Source: Planctomycetaceae bacterium
GTDB lineage: Bacteria > Planctomycetota > Planctomycetia > Planctomycetales > Planctomycetaceae
DNA length: 64,000 bases
Assembly (NCBI GenBank): GCA_029243145.1
Contig: JAQWSQ010000019.1
Span: 1-64,000, forward strand
Reading direction: 5' to 3'
Notes under the pieces: model-generated
Told to the model about the DNA's origin: nothing
The model's database searches: none
The model's input: the letters and a program-made list of their open reading frames with translations, nothing else
Made by a program: the position numbers and the translations under genes
Shown: positions 47,855 through 57,006 of the stretch, one piece after another
Numbering within the stretch: position 1 is the first letter of the stretch
How the letters are laid out: each line of letters starts with the position of its first letter

Positions 47855-49297
47855 ATGTCACGCTCGCCTCTCGTTTTTTTGGCACTTTTGTTAGTCGTAT
47901 TATTGCCAACCTCAGCCATCATCACAGAAGGTGCTGACAAACCCAATGTTCTCTTCATCGCCATCGATGATTTGCGACCGATGCTGAACTGTTACGGCGA
48001 GGAACACATGGTAACGCCCAATATCGACAAACTTGCCGAGTCTTCACTGTTGTTTACGCAAGCCTACTGCATGGTGCCGACCTGTGGCGCGTCTCGTGCG
48101 TCAATGATGAGTGGTTTACGTCCCACCCATCATCGATTCATCAATTACCTCACGCGGGTTTCGGAGGATGCTCCCCAAACAACCACATTGAATACTCACT
48201 TCAAAGAGAATGATTATACAACAATTTCTAATGGCAAAATCTTCCATCATCCCGATGATCAAGCTCACGGTTGGTCGCAGCCGGCATGGAGACCAAAAGG
48301 GGTTTCCACATATCAACATCCCGAGAGCTTACGCATTGTTGAGGAACGTAAGAATATCAAATCTCGTCGCAATCGTGGTCCGGCATTCGAGTCTGCTGAC
48401 GTGAAGGATGATGACTATGCCGATGGTCGTATCGCGCTAAAAACGATTAACGATTTACGCCGATTGAAAAAAGCTGGCAAACCGTTCTTCCTGGCAAGCG
48501 GATTTTTCAAACCACATTTACCATTCGTGGCTCCGCAGAAGTATTGGGACCTCTACGACTTTGAGAAGATTCAACTGCCCGAAACTTATCATGTCCCCGA
48601 GAACGCTCCTTCAATTTCGATTCATACTTCGGGAGAGCTTCGCTCGTACGCTGGTATTCCACCAAAAGGCCCGGTCGACGACATCACGGCCCGCAAACTG
48701 ATCCACGGATATTATGCGTGTGTGAGTTATGCCGATGCTCAAGTCGGGCGTATTTTGAATGAGTTGGAACGTCTCGATCTGATCAAAAACACGATTGTTG
48801 TGTTGTGGAGCGATCATGGATGGAACCTTGGAGAGCACACCTTGTGGTGCAAGCACAGTTGCTATGAGACATCAATGCAAATTCCGCTGATCATTCGTGT
48901 GCCGGGAGTGACATCGGGGCAAACCACTGCTGCACTGGTTGAGTCCATCGATCTCTACCCAACGCTCAGTGAATTATGTGGTTTTGAGAGACCCCAACAT
49001 TTGGCCGGTCGTAGTGTGGTGCCATTGTTTTCCAATTCCAAGCAGTCCTGGAAAGGATTTGCGATTGGCCGATACAAGCAAGGAGATACCCTGCGAACAG
49101 ACGATTATCGGTACACCGAATACACGCAACCCACAGGGGAATTGCTGGGACGTATGTTGTATGATCATCGTTCGGATGTAGAGGAAGACCGCAATGTCAT
49201 CGATCAAAAATCTCTCTCGCCTGAGATCGAGGAGTTGGGGAAATTGCTGAATGCTCAGAAAGGGCAAAGCCAAAAGCAGCACTCAAAATCTCGTTGA
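47855..49297 (+). CDS. Exported iduronate-2-sulfatase-like sulfatase (CGASR motif)
   Basis: The 480-residue sulfatase starts at ATG 47855 (MSRSPLVFLALLLVVLLPTS) with a signal peptide ending near residue 27. A frame extension to 47795 lacks a leader. Metal-binding DD lies in VLFIAIDDLRPMLNCYG. The formylglycine site is C77-G-A-S-R81, where Ala replaces the Pro of the common C-x-P-x-R motif. ASGFFKPHLPF and LWSDHGWNLGEHTLW are typical of the iduronate-2-sulfatase branch, as is the C-terminal RYTEYTQPTGE. The CxAxR form is reported to be accepted by radical-SAM maturases (anSME) but not typical for FGE. The gene is tail-to-tail with the LptE-like gene, 8 bases apart. Confidence 0.93.
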   Translation: MSRSPLVFLALLLVVLLPTSAIITEGADKPNVLFIAIDDLRPMLNCYGEEHMVTPNIDKLAESSLLFTQAYCMVPTCGASRASMMSGLRPTHHRFINYLTRVSEDAPQTTTLNTHFKENDYTTISNGKIFHHPDDQAHGWSQPAWRPKGVSTYQHPESLRIVEERKNIKSRRNRGPAFESADVKDDDYADGRIALKTINDLRRLKKAGKPFFLASGFFKPHLPFVAPQKYWDLYDFEKIQLPETYHVPENAPSISIHTSGELRSYAGIPPKGPVDDITARKLIHGYYACVSYADAQVGRILNELERLDLIKNTIVVLWSDHGWNLGEHTLWCKHSCYETSMQIPLIIRVPGVTSGQTTAALVESIDLYPTLSELCGFERPQHLAGRSVVPLFSNSKQSWKGFAIGRYKQGDTLRTDDYRYTEYTQPTGELLGRMLYDHRSDVEEDRNVIDQKSLSPEIEELGKLLNAQKGQSQKQHSKSR

Positions 49298-49305
49298 ACG
49301 CGATC

Positions 49306-49845
49306 TTACCAGGGGGCTTCCATACGATCGACGATTTGCATGGCCAGTTTATCGACAGCTCTCTGAGTTGCAGTGGCTTGAGATTGCCCCAGTTCAGGTG
49401 TAAAACTCGCAGTCGCGTCTAATGAGAGTCCTAATTGATCGACGGGAATTGTTTGTTCGGCAAGGACGTTGCCGTTGCGGAGATCTTCCCAGACGACTTT
49501 CACAGCCAATGAATATTGCAAATCGCGAGCATCGTCAAATCCGTTTTCACCGAGTGGAGCCTTGCGAATTTCGACGATTCGGCCCACGAGTCGTGTGTCG
49601 GCATACGGTTCTTTGGCGATGCGAAACGGCGTGCGAACTTTGATTTCGTTCTGAACCGCTTCGGTGAGTTGATACTCGATTCCGCGGCGTGAACTGTCTG
49701 ATTCAAAAACGGGGACTGCCACTGTCCTGACATCGCGTGCATGAAACGATCCCATCATGTACCCACAACCGATATTCCCACAGAGAGGGAACAGTAGTAA
49801 TGCAAGGATCATGCGAGGACGGATTTTAGCAGAGCTGTGGGTCAT
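49306..49845 (-). CDS. LptE-like lipoprotein
   Basis: The 179-residue protein has a leader ending at C27 (LCGNIGCGYMMG), where lipid modification is expected. The sequence YMMGSFHARDVRTVAVPVFE and VQNEIKVRTPFRIAKEPYAD matches the LptE family (LPS-assembly lipoprotein, partner and plug of LptD in the outer membrane). An alternative start at residue 12 (MILALLLFP) would give a more typical lipoprotein leader. It follows the BamD-like gene by 17 bases on the same strand, so both are probably one operon of outer-membrane biogenesis genes. LptD is not in the window. Confidence 0.82.
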   Translation of the reverse strand: MTHSSAKIRPRMILALLLFPLCGNIGCGYMMGSFHARDVRTVAVPVFESDSSRRGIEYQLTEAVQNEIKVRTPFRIAKEPYADTRLVGRIVEIRKAPLGENGFDDARDLQYSLAVKVVWEDLRNGNVLAEQTIPVDQLGLSLDATASFTPELGQSQATATQRAVDKLAMQIVDRMEAPW

Positions 49846-49862
49846 AAACAGGTTCGGTGAAA

Positions 49863-51218
49863 TTAGAGTCGGACGCGCCCGGTTTGATCATAAGGACGCG
49901 GTTCAGGTTCAGGGCTCGACGGATTGTCGCTGGGAGCGAATTCGGACTGCCCCGAAGATTCTCCTTTAGGCACACTTTCCAGTTTTGGGAACAATCTCCA
50001 GTTCCAACTACGGGCGGCTTGTTTTGTTTCCGCAGGTCGATTGATCTCGTTGGAACTTAAGTACTGACGCGCACTTTGTGCGTATTTGGTATCGGGATAC
50101 AGGCGCAGAATTTCGCGGCAATAGATGGCGGCTGAATCGTCGCGACCTTTCTTGTTGTAAAATTCCACGCGGGCCCATTCCCGTTTTGCTTTGGCTTCTT
50201 CGATGACTTGTAGTTCTTGTTTCAAACGTCCTCTCATGTCCGAATCGGGCCACATTCGTAAGGCCGATTCTTTCAACTGTTCCGCTTCATCAAGACGCGA
50301 CCCATCGTAACTGGTCCCTTCGTAACTCATTAATTTCACATGAGAACCAAGAATAAATGAGTTCTTGAAGTGGGGGCTATCAGGATAGTTCTGACGCAGG
50401 GCGGCGAAATATTCATCTGCTCGGACACTGTCCCCTTTACGCAGATAATGGCTGGCTGTCATCATCAAGGCATCGTCGGCAAGGTTGCTCGTGGGATCGT
50501 TGAGCCAAATGGACTTGAGAGATTCTAACGCGCGACCTTCGGTGTCGAAGGTGGGTCGAGTCGAATCATGAAAGTTCGGCAGAAAGGGAACAGCCAAAGT
50601 TGGATCCCAAGAATCACGTTCGTGGTCGGGAACACTCATGCTGGTCGTCTTATCGAGATTCGATGCCAGTTTGATATCACTGGCTTGGACCACATCCGGG
50701 AAGTCGAGCCAGATGCCGGCAATCGTAAACATGCGATTGCTGATTTTTGTTTGATACCGAGTCGAAGGAAAGTCTCTCGATAACTCGACAAAGGCGTCTG
50801 TTGCTTCGGGGTATCGTTTTGTTTCAAAGTAAAGTTCGCCGAGTAGAAACAGGGCATCTTCTTTCACGGCGTAGTCGTCGAATCTTTTCGCAACAGACTT
50901 CAATTCCCCTTCTGCAGCCTTCCAGTCACGTTGCTGATAAAGCTTCTCAGCATGTTGATATTCATCGCGTCCCAATTCGTAGTAACCGGGATTGCGGCGA
51001 AGTTCTTCCAGATCGGTTTTTTCAGTCCATGAGATCACTCGTTCGAGTGGTCCTTTGACGTTGTCGGTGTTGCTCATCGCACTCAGTCGCTCATCTTCTG
51101 TCTTTCGACCGAACAAACTGAATGAGCTGCAACCCGGCAATGACGTCATGATCGCGCAGAGTATCAGCGTGCATTTCAGGCGACTGTGGCAAATGGGATG
51201 TCGATCCATCGGTTCCAC
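49863..51218 (-). CDS. BamD-like TPR outer-membrane lipoprotein
   Basis: The 451-residue protein has a lipobox at C30 (IMTSLPGCSS). TPR-type repeats are visible in AEKLYQQRDWKAAEGELKSV, ALFLLGELYFETKRYPEATD and RARVE-like helices near residue 355. The arrangement with PGYYELGRDEYQHAEKLYQQ resembles BamD/ComL, which helps assemble outer-membrane beta-barrels. It is much longer than E. coli BamD (about 245 residues), with an extra insertion of about 130 residues before the later repeats. A Pro/Ser/Glu-rich tail follows about residue 420. An in-frame ATG at residue 4 is an alternative start. LptE follows 17 bases downstream. Confidence 0.72.
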   Translation of the reverse strand: MEPMDRHPICHSRLKCTLILCAIMTSLPGCSSFSLFGRKTEDERLSAMSNTDNVKGPLERVISWTEKTDLEELRRNPGYYELGRDEYQHAEKLYQQRDWKAAEGELKSVAKRFDDYAVKEDALFLLGELYFETKRYPEATDAFVELSRDFPSTRYQTKISNRMFTIAGIWLDFPDVVQASDIKLASNLDKTTSMSVPDHERDSWDPTLAVPFLPNFHDSTRPTFDTEGRALESLKSIWLNDPTSNLADDALMMTASHYLRKGDSVRADEYFAALRQNYPDSPHFKNSFILGSHVKLMSYEGTSYDGSRLDEAEQLKESALRMWPDSDMRGRLKQELQVIEEAKAKREWARVEFYNKKGRDDSAAIYCREILRLYPDTKYAQSARQYLSSNEINRPAETKQAARSWNWRLFPKLESVPKGESSGQSEFAPSDNPSSPEPEPRPYDQTGRVRL

Positions 51219-51354
51219 TTCTCTAATGATCCGCGACTCGTCCTTGAGACCGGAAGTATTTCGGGGGGAGATCTGATTAACCGTCCCTGAACCGGGCCGG
51301 ATTTGTAACAGATAGGATGGGACTGTGGGAGGGGAATTGTCGAATGACAGGAAA

Positions 51355-52107
51355 TTATCGGGAAAGAGTCTGCAAATATCGTAACGTTTTTGGATGACGC
51401 CCCAAGTCGTAAGAGACTGCGGAGGTCGTCACATTGTTCATGTCTCGTAAGACCTTCTCATCAAGGCTTTCGGGTTCGATTGCCGCCGGTTCCGACAATT
51501 GTCGCAACCATTTAACCGCTTCCAACCCGATTCGATTGTTTTCATATTTTCGAGTCTGACAGCGACTGCATAACAGCCCTCCCTGAGAGACCCAGTAAGC
51601 GAACGGAGCCCCTTCAACGGTGGGCCGGTCGCATTTCAAACAAGTTTCAAAATTCGGTAAATGTCCAATTTCCCGCAGTAAAGCCAATTCAAACAAAATG
51701 ATGGCTAACCGTGGAACAGAAATTTCATCATCTAACCGAGTCAACGATTGTTGCGAGGCATCATACAATCCGGGATGCGGATCGAAATCCTCATTCAAAC
51801 CATCCAACAGTTCGGCCAAATAATATCCGCCGTACAATCGAATCAGTTCGCGATGAGTGTTCTGAAACCGTTTTTTCAAACGCGATTCGGTCAAAATCCC
51901 CAGACTTCCCGAGGATTTACGAATGAAGACTATGTCACAGATCGAAAGGAGGTCAAGACCAGACTCGAACGGACCCTTAAGTCGTTTCGCACCTTTAGCT
52001 AAGAGCGGAACTTTGCCAAATTCACGTGTGTAAAAAGTGACCACACGGCTGGTTTCTGAGAAGTCGACCTGTCGAATGATGATCGCTTCCGTTTTTTCGG
52101 TCGACAT
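51355..52107 (-). CDS. recO: DNA repair protein RecO
   Basis: RecO promotes loading of RecA with RecR and anneals single strands in recombinational repair. The 250 residues match family length. The N-terminal OB-fold is recognisable (TEAIIIRQVDFSETSRVVTF, GKVPLLAKGAKRLKGPFESG). The C-terminal zinc knuckle has CLKC and CSRC pairs at about 158-161 and 181-184. It is cytoplasmic and monocistronic in appearance. The start is ATG 52107 (MSTEKTEAIIIRQ). The gene lies between the BamD-like gene and the frameshifted glycosyltransferase, all on the minus strand. Confidence 0.94.
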   Translation of the reverse strand: MSTEKTEAIIIRQVDFSETSRVVTFYTREFGKVPLLAKGAKRLKGPFESGLDLLSICDIVFIRKSSGSLGILTESRLKKRFQNTHRELIRLYGGYYLAELLDGLNEDFDPHPGLYDASQQSLTRLDDEISVPRLAIILFELALLREIGHLPNFETCLKCDRPTVEGAPFAYWVSQGGLLCSRCQTRKYENNRIGLEAVKWLRQLSEPAAIEPESLDEKVLRDMNNVTTSAVSYDLGRHPKTLRYLQTLSR

Positions 52108-52181
52108 GATGGTGCGATAGCAGGTGACGGTAGATCACGCCGGAAGTCCGTTCTCTCCGGCGAAACACCAGTCTAGCATAC

Positions 52182-53169
52182 TTACGTTTGAAATCGCGAG
52201 ACCGGTCCGGATTTGACCCGTCTATTCGCCTCCCAATAGGCCGACCAGACACCCCACCAAACGCGCGGTTGTCGCCAAAATCGGATAAGATTGCCTTTGA
52301 GTAAGACCGTTTTTCGCAGCAGATGACTCCGAAACACAAACCACCGGCAACCCGGTTGAGCATGTCGCAAATAGAACAGCCAAGCAGAAATCGCTTTTTC
52401 TTTCTCGCTGAATGAATTGCGACGATCTTTCAGTCGTAACCCCCCCATCGGTGATTGCAGATGAATCAAAGCGGCCTGCGGATCGTAGATCAGTTTGCCA
52501 CCGAGTTCTGCCAGTCGAATCGCAAGATCGTAATCGTCGCCGTAAGAATTCCCTGAAAAATTCTCATCAAATCCGTCAGCTCGAAGAAATTCAGAGCGAC
52601 GGATGGAACCGTTACAAGTGCAGAACGTATGCACTTGATACCGCTCGCGTCCCACTCGACCAAAATACAAGGCGTGAAAGACGGCAGGTTGATCCGACCA
52701 AATCGGCGTCTCTGCTGATTCAGGATGTCCGGGAAGGTCATCATCGGAGGGAAGGTCGGGATGCTCCAACTCGTCAGCACTCAATTCCCGTCCTGAGACT
52801 GAGGAAACATCCGGGTCGCGATAATTGGCGACATGCCGTTCGAGAAAATGTCGATTCAGAATACGAACATCGTCATCGAGAAAAATCAAAATTTCGCCGT
52901 TTGAATTTTCGACCGCCGAGTTGCGAGCATTCACGACCCCCGGCGTCTCCAATGTCATCCAACAAATATTGTCTTGCTCTGCGAATGTTGATTTTCGTTC
53001 CTGAAATTCTGCAGGCCATGCCGGGTTTTGATCGGCAATGATGATCTCGAGGGAGGAAATTGTTTCGGCATCCCAAGTCTGTGCGGCCAAAATCTTCCAG
53101 CGTATCCAGCAGCGGACCGAATCGACGGTACGTGGGAATGATGACAGAGAGAGACAGGGGAGATGACAC
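52182..53169 (-). CDS. Family 2 glycosyltransferase, split by an apparent +1 frameshift
   Basis: The N-terminal GT2 strand reads LSLSVIIPTYRRFGPLLDTL in the frame opened by GTG 53169. After E-D it stops making sense; the family sequence resumes in another frame as LAAQTWDAETISSLEIIIAD. Removing one base from the run of four T's on the coding strand (53089-53092) would join the two. The downstream frame then carries FLDDDVRILNRHFLERHVAN (the DxD-like metal site), CTCNGSIRRSEFLRADGFDE and NSYGDDYDLAIRLAELGGK. Total length about 330 residues. It would transfer a sugar from a nucleotide donor, probably in envelope polysaccharide synthesis. A sequencing error, a true mutation or slippage are all possible. 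Confidence 0.8.
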
Positions 53170-53314
53170 GTCTTGGGCCTTGAATTGATTGTTTTCGTAA
53201 TATTAACACGCCTGTCGGTCGACACACGCTGTAAGTCGCGTACGCTGGAAAGAGTTGCCTCCTACAATCTTTTCAGCCCACATTATCGGCCTAACACGAC
53301 GAACTTTCCCGCTC

Positions 53315-53917
53315 ATGAACGACGAACTCTTCCAGCCATCGGCCATCATCTTCGATTGTGACGGCACTCTCGTTGACTCAATGCCCTCGCATTATATCGC
53401 TTGGGTGCAAACTTTGGCCGATTATGGTTTGTCGTTCGATGAAGATCTTTTTTACGCACTAGGAGGCTGGCCGACTTTGAAAGTCGCTCAATTAACCATT
53501 GATGAGAATCAATTGAAGGATGTTTCTGCTCAGAAATTGACCGACATCAAAGAAGCAAAATTTGAAGAGAATCTTGATCGGATCAAAATCATTCAACCGG
53601 TTGTTGACGTGGTGGAAAGCCATCATGGCAAGATTCCTCTCGCAGTGGGAACCGGCGCCATTGACCGAATTTGTCGAGAGATGCTGACACAGGTTAATCT
53701 GCTGGATCGTTTTGACGCCATCGTTGCAGCAGACCACGTGACGAATCACAAGCCGGCCCCCGACACCTATCTGGAAGCGGCCCGACGACACAAAGTTCCA
53801 CCCGAAGAGTGTCTCGTCTACGAAGATACACAACCGGGAATTGAAGCGGGATTGGCGGCGGGCATGCAGGTGGTCGATGTTCGCGATTTCTACACGCCCG
53901 AACGCATCACGGATTGA
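53315..53917 (+). CDS. HAD family phosphatase (beta-phosphoglucomutase-like)
   Basis: The 200-residue protein starts at ATG 53315 (MNDELFQPSAIIFDCDGTLV). The frame continues to 53255 with unlikely residues. The HAD motif I is FDCDGTLVDS with both aspartates. A cap domain follows. Motif II is AVGTGAIDR, motif III uses K in NHKPAPDTYLEAA, and motif IV is YEDTQPGIEAGLAAGM. The layout fits the beta-phosphoglucomutase/phosphoglycolate-phosphatase-like subclass I. The substrate is a small phosphorylated metabolite but cannot be told. Its stop codon directly abuts that of gpsA on the other strand. Confidence 0.9.
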   Translation: MNDELFQPSAIIFDCDGTLVDSMPSHYIAWVQTLADYGLSFDEDLFYALGGWPTLKVAQLTIDENQLKDVSAQKLTDIKEAKFEENLDRIKIIQPVVDVVESHHGKIPLAVGTGAIDRICREMLTQVNLLDRFDAIVAADHVTNHKPAPDTYLEAARRHKVPPEECLVYEDTQPGIEAGLAAGMQVVDVRDFYTPERITD

Positions 53918-54916
53918 TTATTCTTCGCCGGGCGGGCGCGACATCAAAGAATCGGTCGCTTCTGCGGCAGATTTGTTTTCATAAATCACCCGGTACACTT
54001 CCTGGCAGATAGGAAGATCGATGCCGCGACTTTCGGCGAGATCATACAGACTTTTGACCGTCGTCACTCCCTCGGCGACCGCATGCATTTGAGCGAGAAT
54101 TTCGTCGAGTGTCTGGCCTTTGCCGAGCAGTTCACCGACTCCTCGGTTACGACTGTGGGGACTGGTACAAGTGGTGATCAGATCGCCCATTCCGGCGAGT
54201 CCGGCGAAGGTCGATTCTTCGGCTCCCAGCATGACTCCGAAACGTGTCATCTCGACGAGTCCGCGTGTCATCAACGCGGATTTCGCATTGTCTCCATAGC
54301 CGAGCCCGTCACAAATTCCGGCAGCAATCGCCACCACATTTTTGAGGGCGCCGGCGAGTTCCACACCAACCAGATCGGAATTGGTATAGACGCGGAAGCG
54401 ATCGGTATTGAACCTCTCCTGTACGGTTTGCGCCAGTGACAAATCGCCACACGCTGCCACCACACTGGCCGGGAGTCGTCGGGCGACTTCTTCAGCGTGA
54501 CTCGGACCACTTAACGTATTGATGGTTCGGTCACCGAGAATTTCATTAATGATTTCGCTGGGTCTGAAAAATGTTCCGTTCTCTATTCCCTTGATGACAC
54601 TCACCACGGGCCGCGACTCGGTGAGATGAGGGGCAAGACCTTTCAGTGCTGACCTCAAAAATTTTGACGGGATTGCCGCCACCAGCATATCGACCCCCTC
54701 CACCGCTTCAGCAATATCACCGGTCGCGGTGACTCGATCCGGGAGTGGAATGCCGGGCAAAAACTGTCGATTTTCGCGATCTTTGTTGAGATCGTCTGCC
54801 TGATTGGGATCGTGACACCACATTTTCACCGATTGATTGGGATGATCGGTCAACACAATAGAACAGGCAGTGGCCATCGCTCCGCTACCGAGAATGGCAA
54901 GTTTTGTATCAATCAT
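53918..54916 (-). CDS. gpsA: Glycerol-3-phosphate dehydrogenase [NAD(P)+]
   Basis: GpsA reduces dihydroxyacetone phosphate to sn-glycerol-3-phosphate, the backbone of phospholipids. The 332 residues match family length. The dinucleotide site is LAILGSGAMATA, where the third Gly of the usual GxGxxG is Ala. VSVIKGIENGT, SGPSHAEEVARRLPASVVAA, ELAGALKNVVAIAAGICDGL and GLAGMGDLITTCTSPHSRNR are family signatures. The catalytic lysine lies in ALKNV. It is cytoplasmic. The HAD gene ends at 53917 and gpsA at 53918, so they are convergent with no gap. Confidence 0.96.
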   Translation of the reverse strand: MIDTKLAILGSGAMATACSIVLTDHPNQSVKMWCHDPNQADDLNKDRENRQFLPGIPLPDRVTATGDIAEAVEGVDMLVAAIPSKFLRSALKGLAPHLTESRPVVSVIKGIENGTFFRPSEIINEILGDRTINTLSGPSHAEEVARRLPASVVAACGDLSLAQTVQERFNTDRFRVYTNSDLVGVELAGALKNVVAIAAGICDGLGYGDNAKSALMTRGLVEMTRFGVMLGAEESTFAGLAGMGDLITTCTSPHSRNRGVGELLGKGQTLDEILAQMHAVAEGVTTVKSLYDLAESRGIDLPICQEVYRVIYENKSAAEATDSLMSRPPGEE

Positions 54917-55201
54917 CTGCGATGTCCTTGCGGGTTAAACCGCGTTTCTTGGTAATGTTCTGACCGAAAAAGGTGCATAGCAAAAATAACGGCTGGAGGC
55001 AGTAATGCCAATCGTTTTAACCGTTAATTCCTGTACCGGTAAACCCCTGCAGTGTTTTGTTTGGTCAACACGTCTGATTAAACCGCGCATTGGGATACAT
55101 ACACTCGCTGTTTCAAAAGTTAGTTTCGAACAGGCTGGAATCGTGTTGCTCAGTCGCAATTGCTGGATTACTCTAGGAGTAGTCCATCTAATGAGGTTGA
55201 T

Positions 55202-55441
55202 ATGTCTGACGAAAATACCCCCAATCAGGAATACTCGGGAACTGATCGCCGTAAAAATCGGGGAGGCGATGCACCTGGTGGGCGTGAACGTCGGCAATTC
55301 CGCGATTCTCACAGTGATGGCGACTCCGATGTCCGCGAATTGGCGGAAGCGATCGACAATTACAAAATGGCCAACCGGCGCCGATTCATCACCTATGAGG
55401 AAATTCTCAATGTGGTGAAATCCTTGGGGTATCATAAGTAA
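55202..55441 (+). CDS. Small charged protein, function unknown
   Basis: From ATG 55202 (MSDENTPNQEYSGTDRRKNR) the protein has 79 residues. The first half is Arg/Gly/Asp-rich and probably disordered. The second half (ELAEAIDNYKMANRRRFITY, then EEILNVVKSLGYHK) is a helical, basic unit that looks like a real conserved domain. The frame extends back to 55160, but ATG 55202 follows TGAGGTTGAT. I do not recognise a family. It lies between gpsA and an outer-membrane-like gene, without an obvious partner. Confidence 0.65.
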   Translation: MSDENTPNQEYSGTDRRKNRGGDAPGGRERRQFRDSHSDGDSDVRELAEAIDNYKMANRRRFITYEEILNVVKSLGYHK

Positions 55442-55644
55442 TCAGTCGGCATTTCTCTGAGAAACTCACGCGGCTTTGAGTATTTCTTATATTCTTTACG
55501 ATCTTCGGTAAGTTCTCTCTTCGGCTGAAGATACGTCTGATCTGACTGAATTTGCGGTTTCCTCACGAGATCCGAAATCGTGAAGATGTCGGTTTTTTCG
55601 TCCACAATCTTGAAATTGATGTTGACCAATTTCCAATTTTTCAC
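55432..55644 (-). CDS. Possible small protein, unproven
   Basis: A 70-residue frame reads MKNWKLVNINFKIVDEKTDI through to REFLREMPTDYL. Its composition is charged and protein-like, and it does not lie opposite a longer gene except for 10 bases at the end of the 79-residue gene. No family is recognisable and no clear ribosome binding site is seen. It may be chance; listed because the 285-base gap between neighbours otherwise holds nothing. Confidence 0.25.
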   Translation of the reverse strand: MKNWKLVNINFKIVDEKTDIFTISDLVRKPQIQSDQTYLQPKRELTEDRKEYKKYSKPREFLREMPTDYL

Positions 55645-55726
55645 GAAGTTTCCGATCCCTTCATCGGCGGTCCTCTCTCCAGAACAGTTCCGCCGATTTA
55701 TCCCGCACTAAACAGCAGGTGTTCCC

Positions 55727-56914
55727 GTGAAAAAATTATTCACTTTACTCGCCGCGATCCTCGCCGTCACTCCAGCGTTATCTGCTCAGTCGGATTATGG
55801 AGCAAATGGATCAACGCCAAATTACTTCAGCGAGAATCTGTCACCTGACATGTTGTCAGCCAACACAGATCAACCGGTCATTCGGGGGCAGAATCCCACG
55901 TTTGACGACGGCACAGGAGGGACTCCCTTCTTTGACGATACCGGAACAACATTCAATAATGGGAATGTGAATGGGCAACAGTTCGCGCAACCCATTGTGC
56001 CAGCTCAGCCGATTTATCCCGGTCAGCAAGTGGATCCTTTTTTGAATCCACAAGCGATGTACGGACAACAAGCACCCGGCATCCAAGCTTTTCCCGGCGT
56101 GAATGGTCCGCAGCCTTACCGTTTCGGTTGGACATTACGAGCCGAGTTTGAATATCTTGCTGACGAAACGGGTGATATTGACGGGACTCCCGGTTCTTTC
56201 GAGTCGTTTGGCTTGAATATCGAAGCCCAAAACGCCAAGCCTTTGGGGGCCAGTGGATGGGTCTTCGTTAACACACCAAACTTCATGTGGCGAAATGTGA
56301 ATGGAATCCCTGCCCCCGCTTCTGTGGAAGATCTTTTCCAATTCGGTTGGGACATGAAACTGGTCAGCCCGTCTGTCGGTGGCTGGGGTATGGAGATGGC
56401 GTTTGAACCTTCGATCAATACCGATTTGAGCGGAAATCTTGATGAAAGTTTCGGCCTGAACTTGGATGGTCGCGGTGCCTTGTTGTGGCAATGGGGACCA
56501 CAAATGACCTGGGTCGGTGGAATCATGTATCTGGATCGTGTTGACGACCGAATCCTGCCTTACGGGGGTGCGGTCTGGCGACCCAATCAATTGTGGGAAT
56601 TCCGGATTATGTATCCCGAATCTCAAGCCAAAGTCTTCATGGGGAATTACTGGGGTTGGTCACACTGGCTGTATGCCCGCGCTGAATTCCTCCATTCCGA
56701 AGCCTATCAAATCGAGACTTTACCGGGTCTCGATACTCAACTGCAAGTGGAAGACATGCGAGCAACCTTGGGCTGGCAATTCGACAATGGTGTCACGGCC
56801 GGCTTCTTTGAAGGAGGTTGGATCTTCGAACGTGATATCGAAGTCGGTCGCCCTGTTGGATTGAGTGGAGACATCGATTCCGGTTTCATGGCAAGAGCCG
56901 GTTTGCGGTTCTGA
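55727..56914 (+). CDS. Outer-membrane beta-barrel-like protein
   Basis: The 395-residue protein starts at GTG 55727 (VKKLFTLLAAILAVTPALSA, signal peptide 1-20). Residues about 25-125 are low complexity, rich in Gln, Pro, Gly, Asn and Thr. From about 130 on it alternates amphipathic beta strands with aromatic ends (FGWTLRAEFEYLADETGD, HWLYARAEFLHSEAYQIET) and ends in the C-terminal aromatic RAGLRF, the mark recognised by the Bam complex. An outer-membrane barrel is inferred. A strong terminator follows. A BamD-like and an LptE-like lipoprotein in the window fit an outer membrane. Confidence 0.75.
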   Translation: MKKLFTLLAAILAVTPALSAQSDYGANGSTPNYFSENLSPDMLSANTDQPVIRGQNPTFDDGTGGTPFFDDTGTTFNNGNVNGQQFAQPIVPAQPIYPGQQVDPFLNPQAMYGQQAPGIQAFPGVNGPQPYRFGWTLRAEFEYLADETGDIDGTPGSFESFGLNIEAQNAKPLGASGWVFVNTPNFMWRNVNGIPAPASVEDLFQFGWDMKLVSPSVGGWGMEMAFEPSINTDLSGNLDESFGLNLDGRGALLWQWGPQMTWVGGIMYLDRVDDRILPYGGAVWRPNQLWEFRIMYPESQAKVFMGNYWGWSHWLYARAEFLHSEAYQIETLPGLDTQLQVEDMRATLGWQFDNGVTAGFFEGGWIFERDIEVGRPVGLSGDIDSGFMARAGLRF

Positions 56915-56943
56915 TCCTCAACGAAAATACCAAACGGACGCAA

Positions 56944-56981
56944 GAACCCCGCAGAGAAAAAATTTCTCGACGGGGTTTTTA
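56944..56981 (+). terminator. Intrinsic terminator, possibly bidirectional
   Basis: AACCCCG(CA)GAGAAA pairs with TTTCTCGACGGGGTT around a short A-rich loop, followed by TTTTTA. It lies 30 bases after the beta-barrel gene; A residues on the other side could serve the convergent sulfatase. Confidence 0.8.
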
Positions 56982-57006
56982 CTTTGGTCAGACGAAGTCA
57001 AATTTT

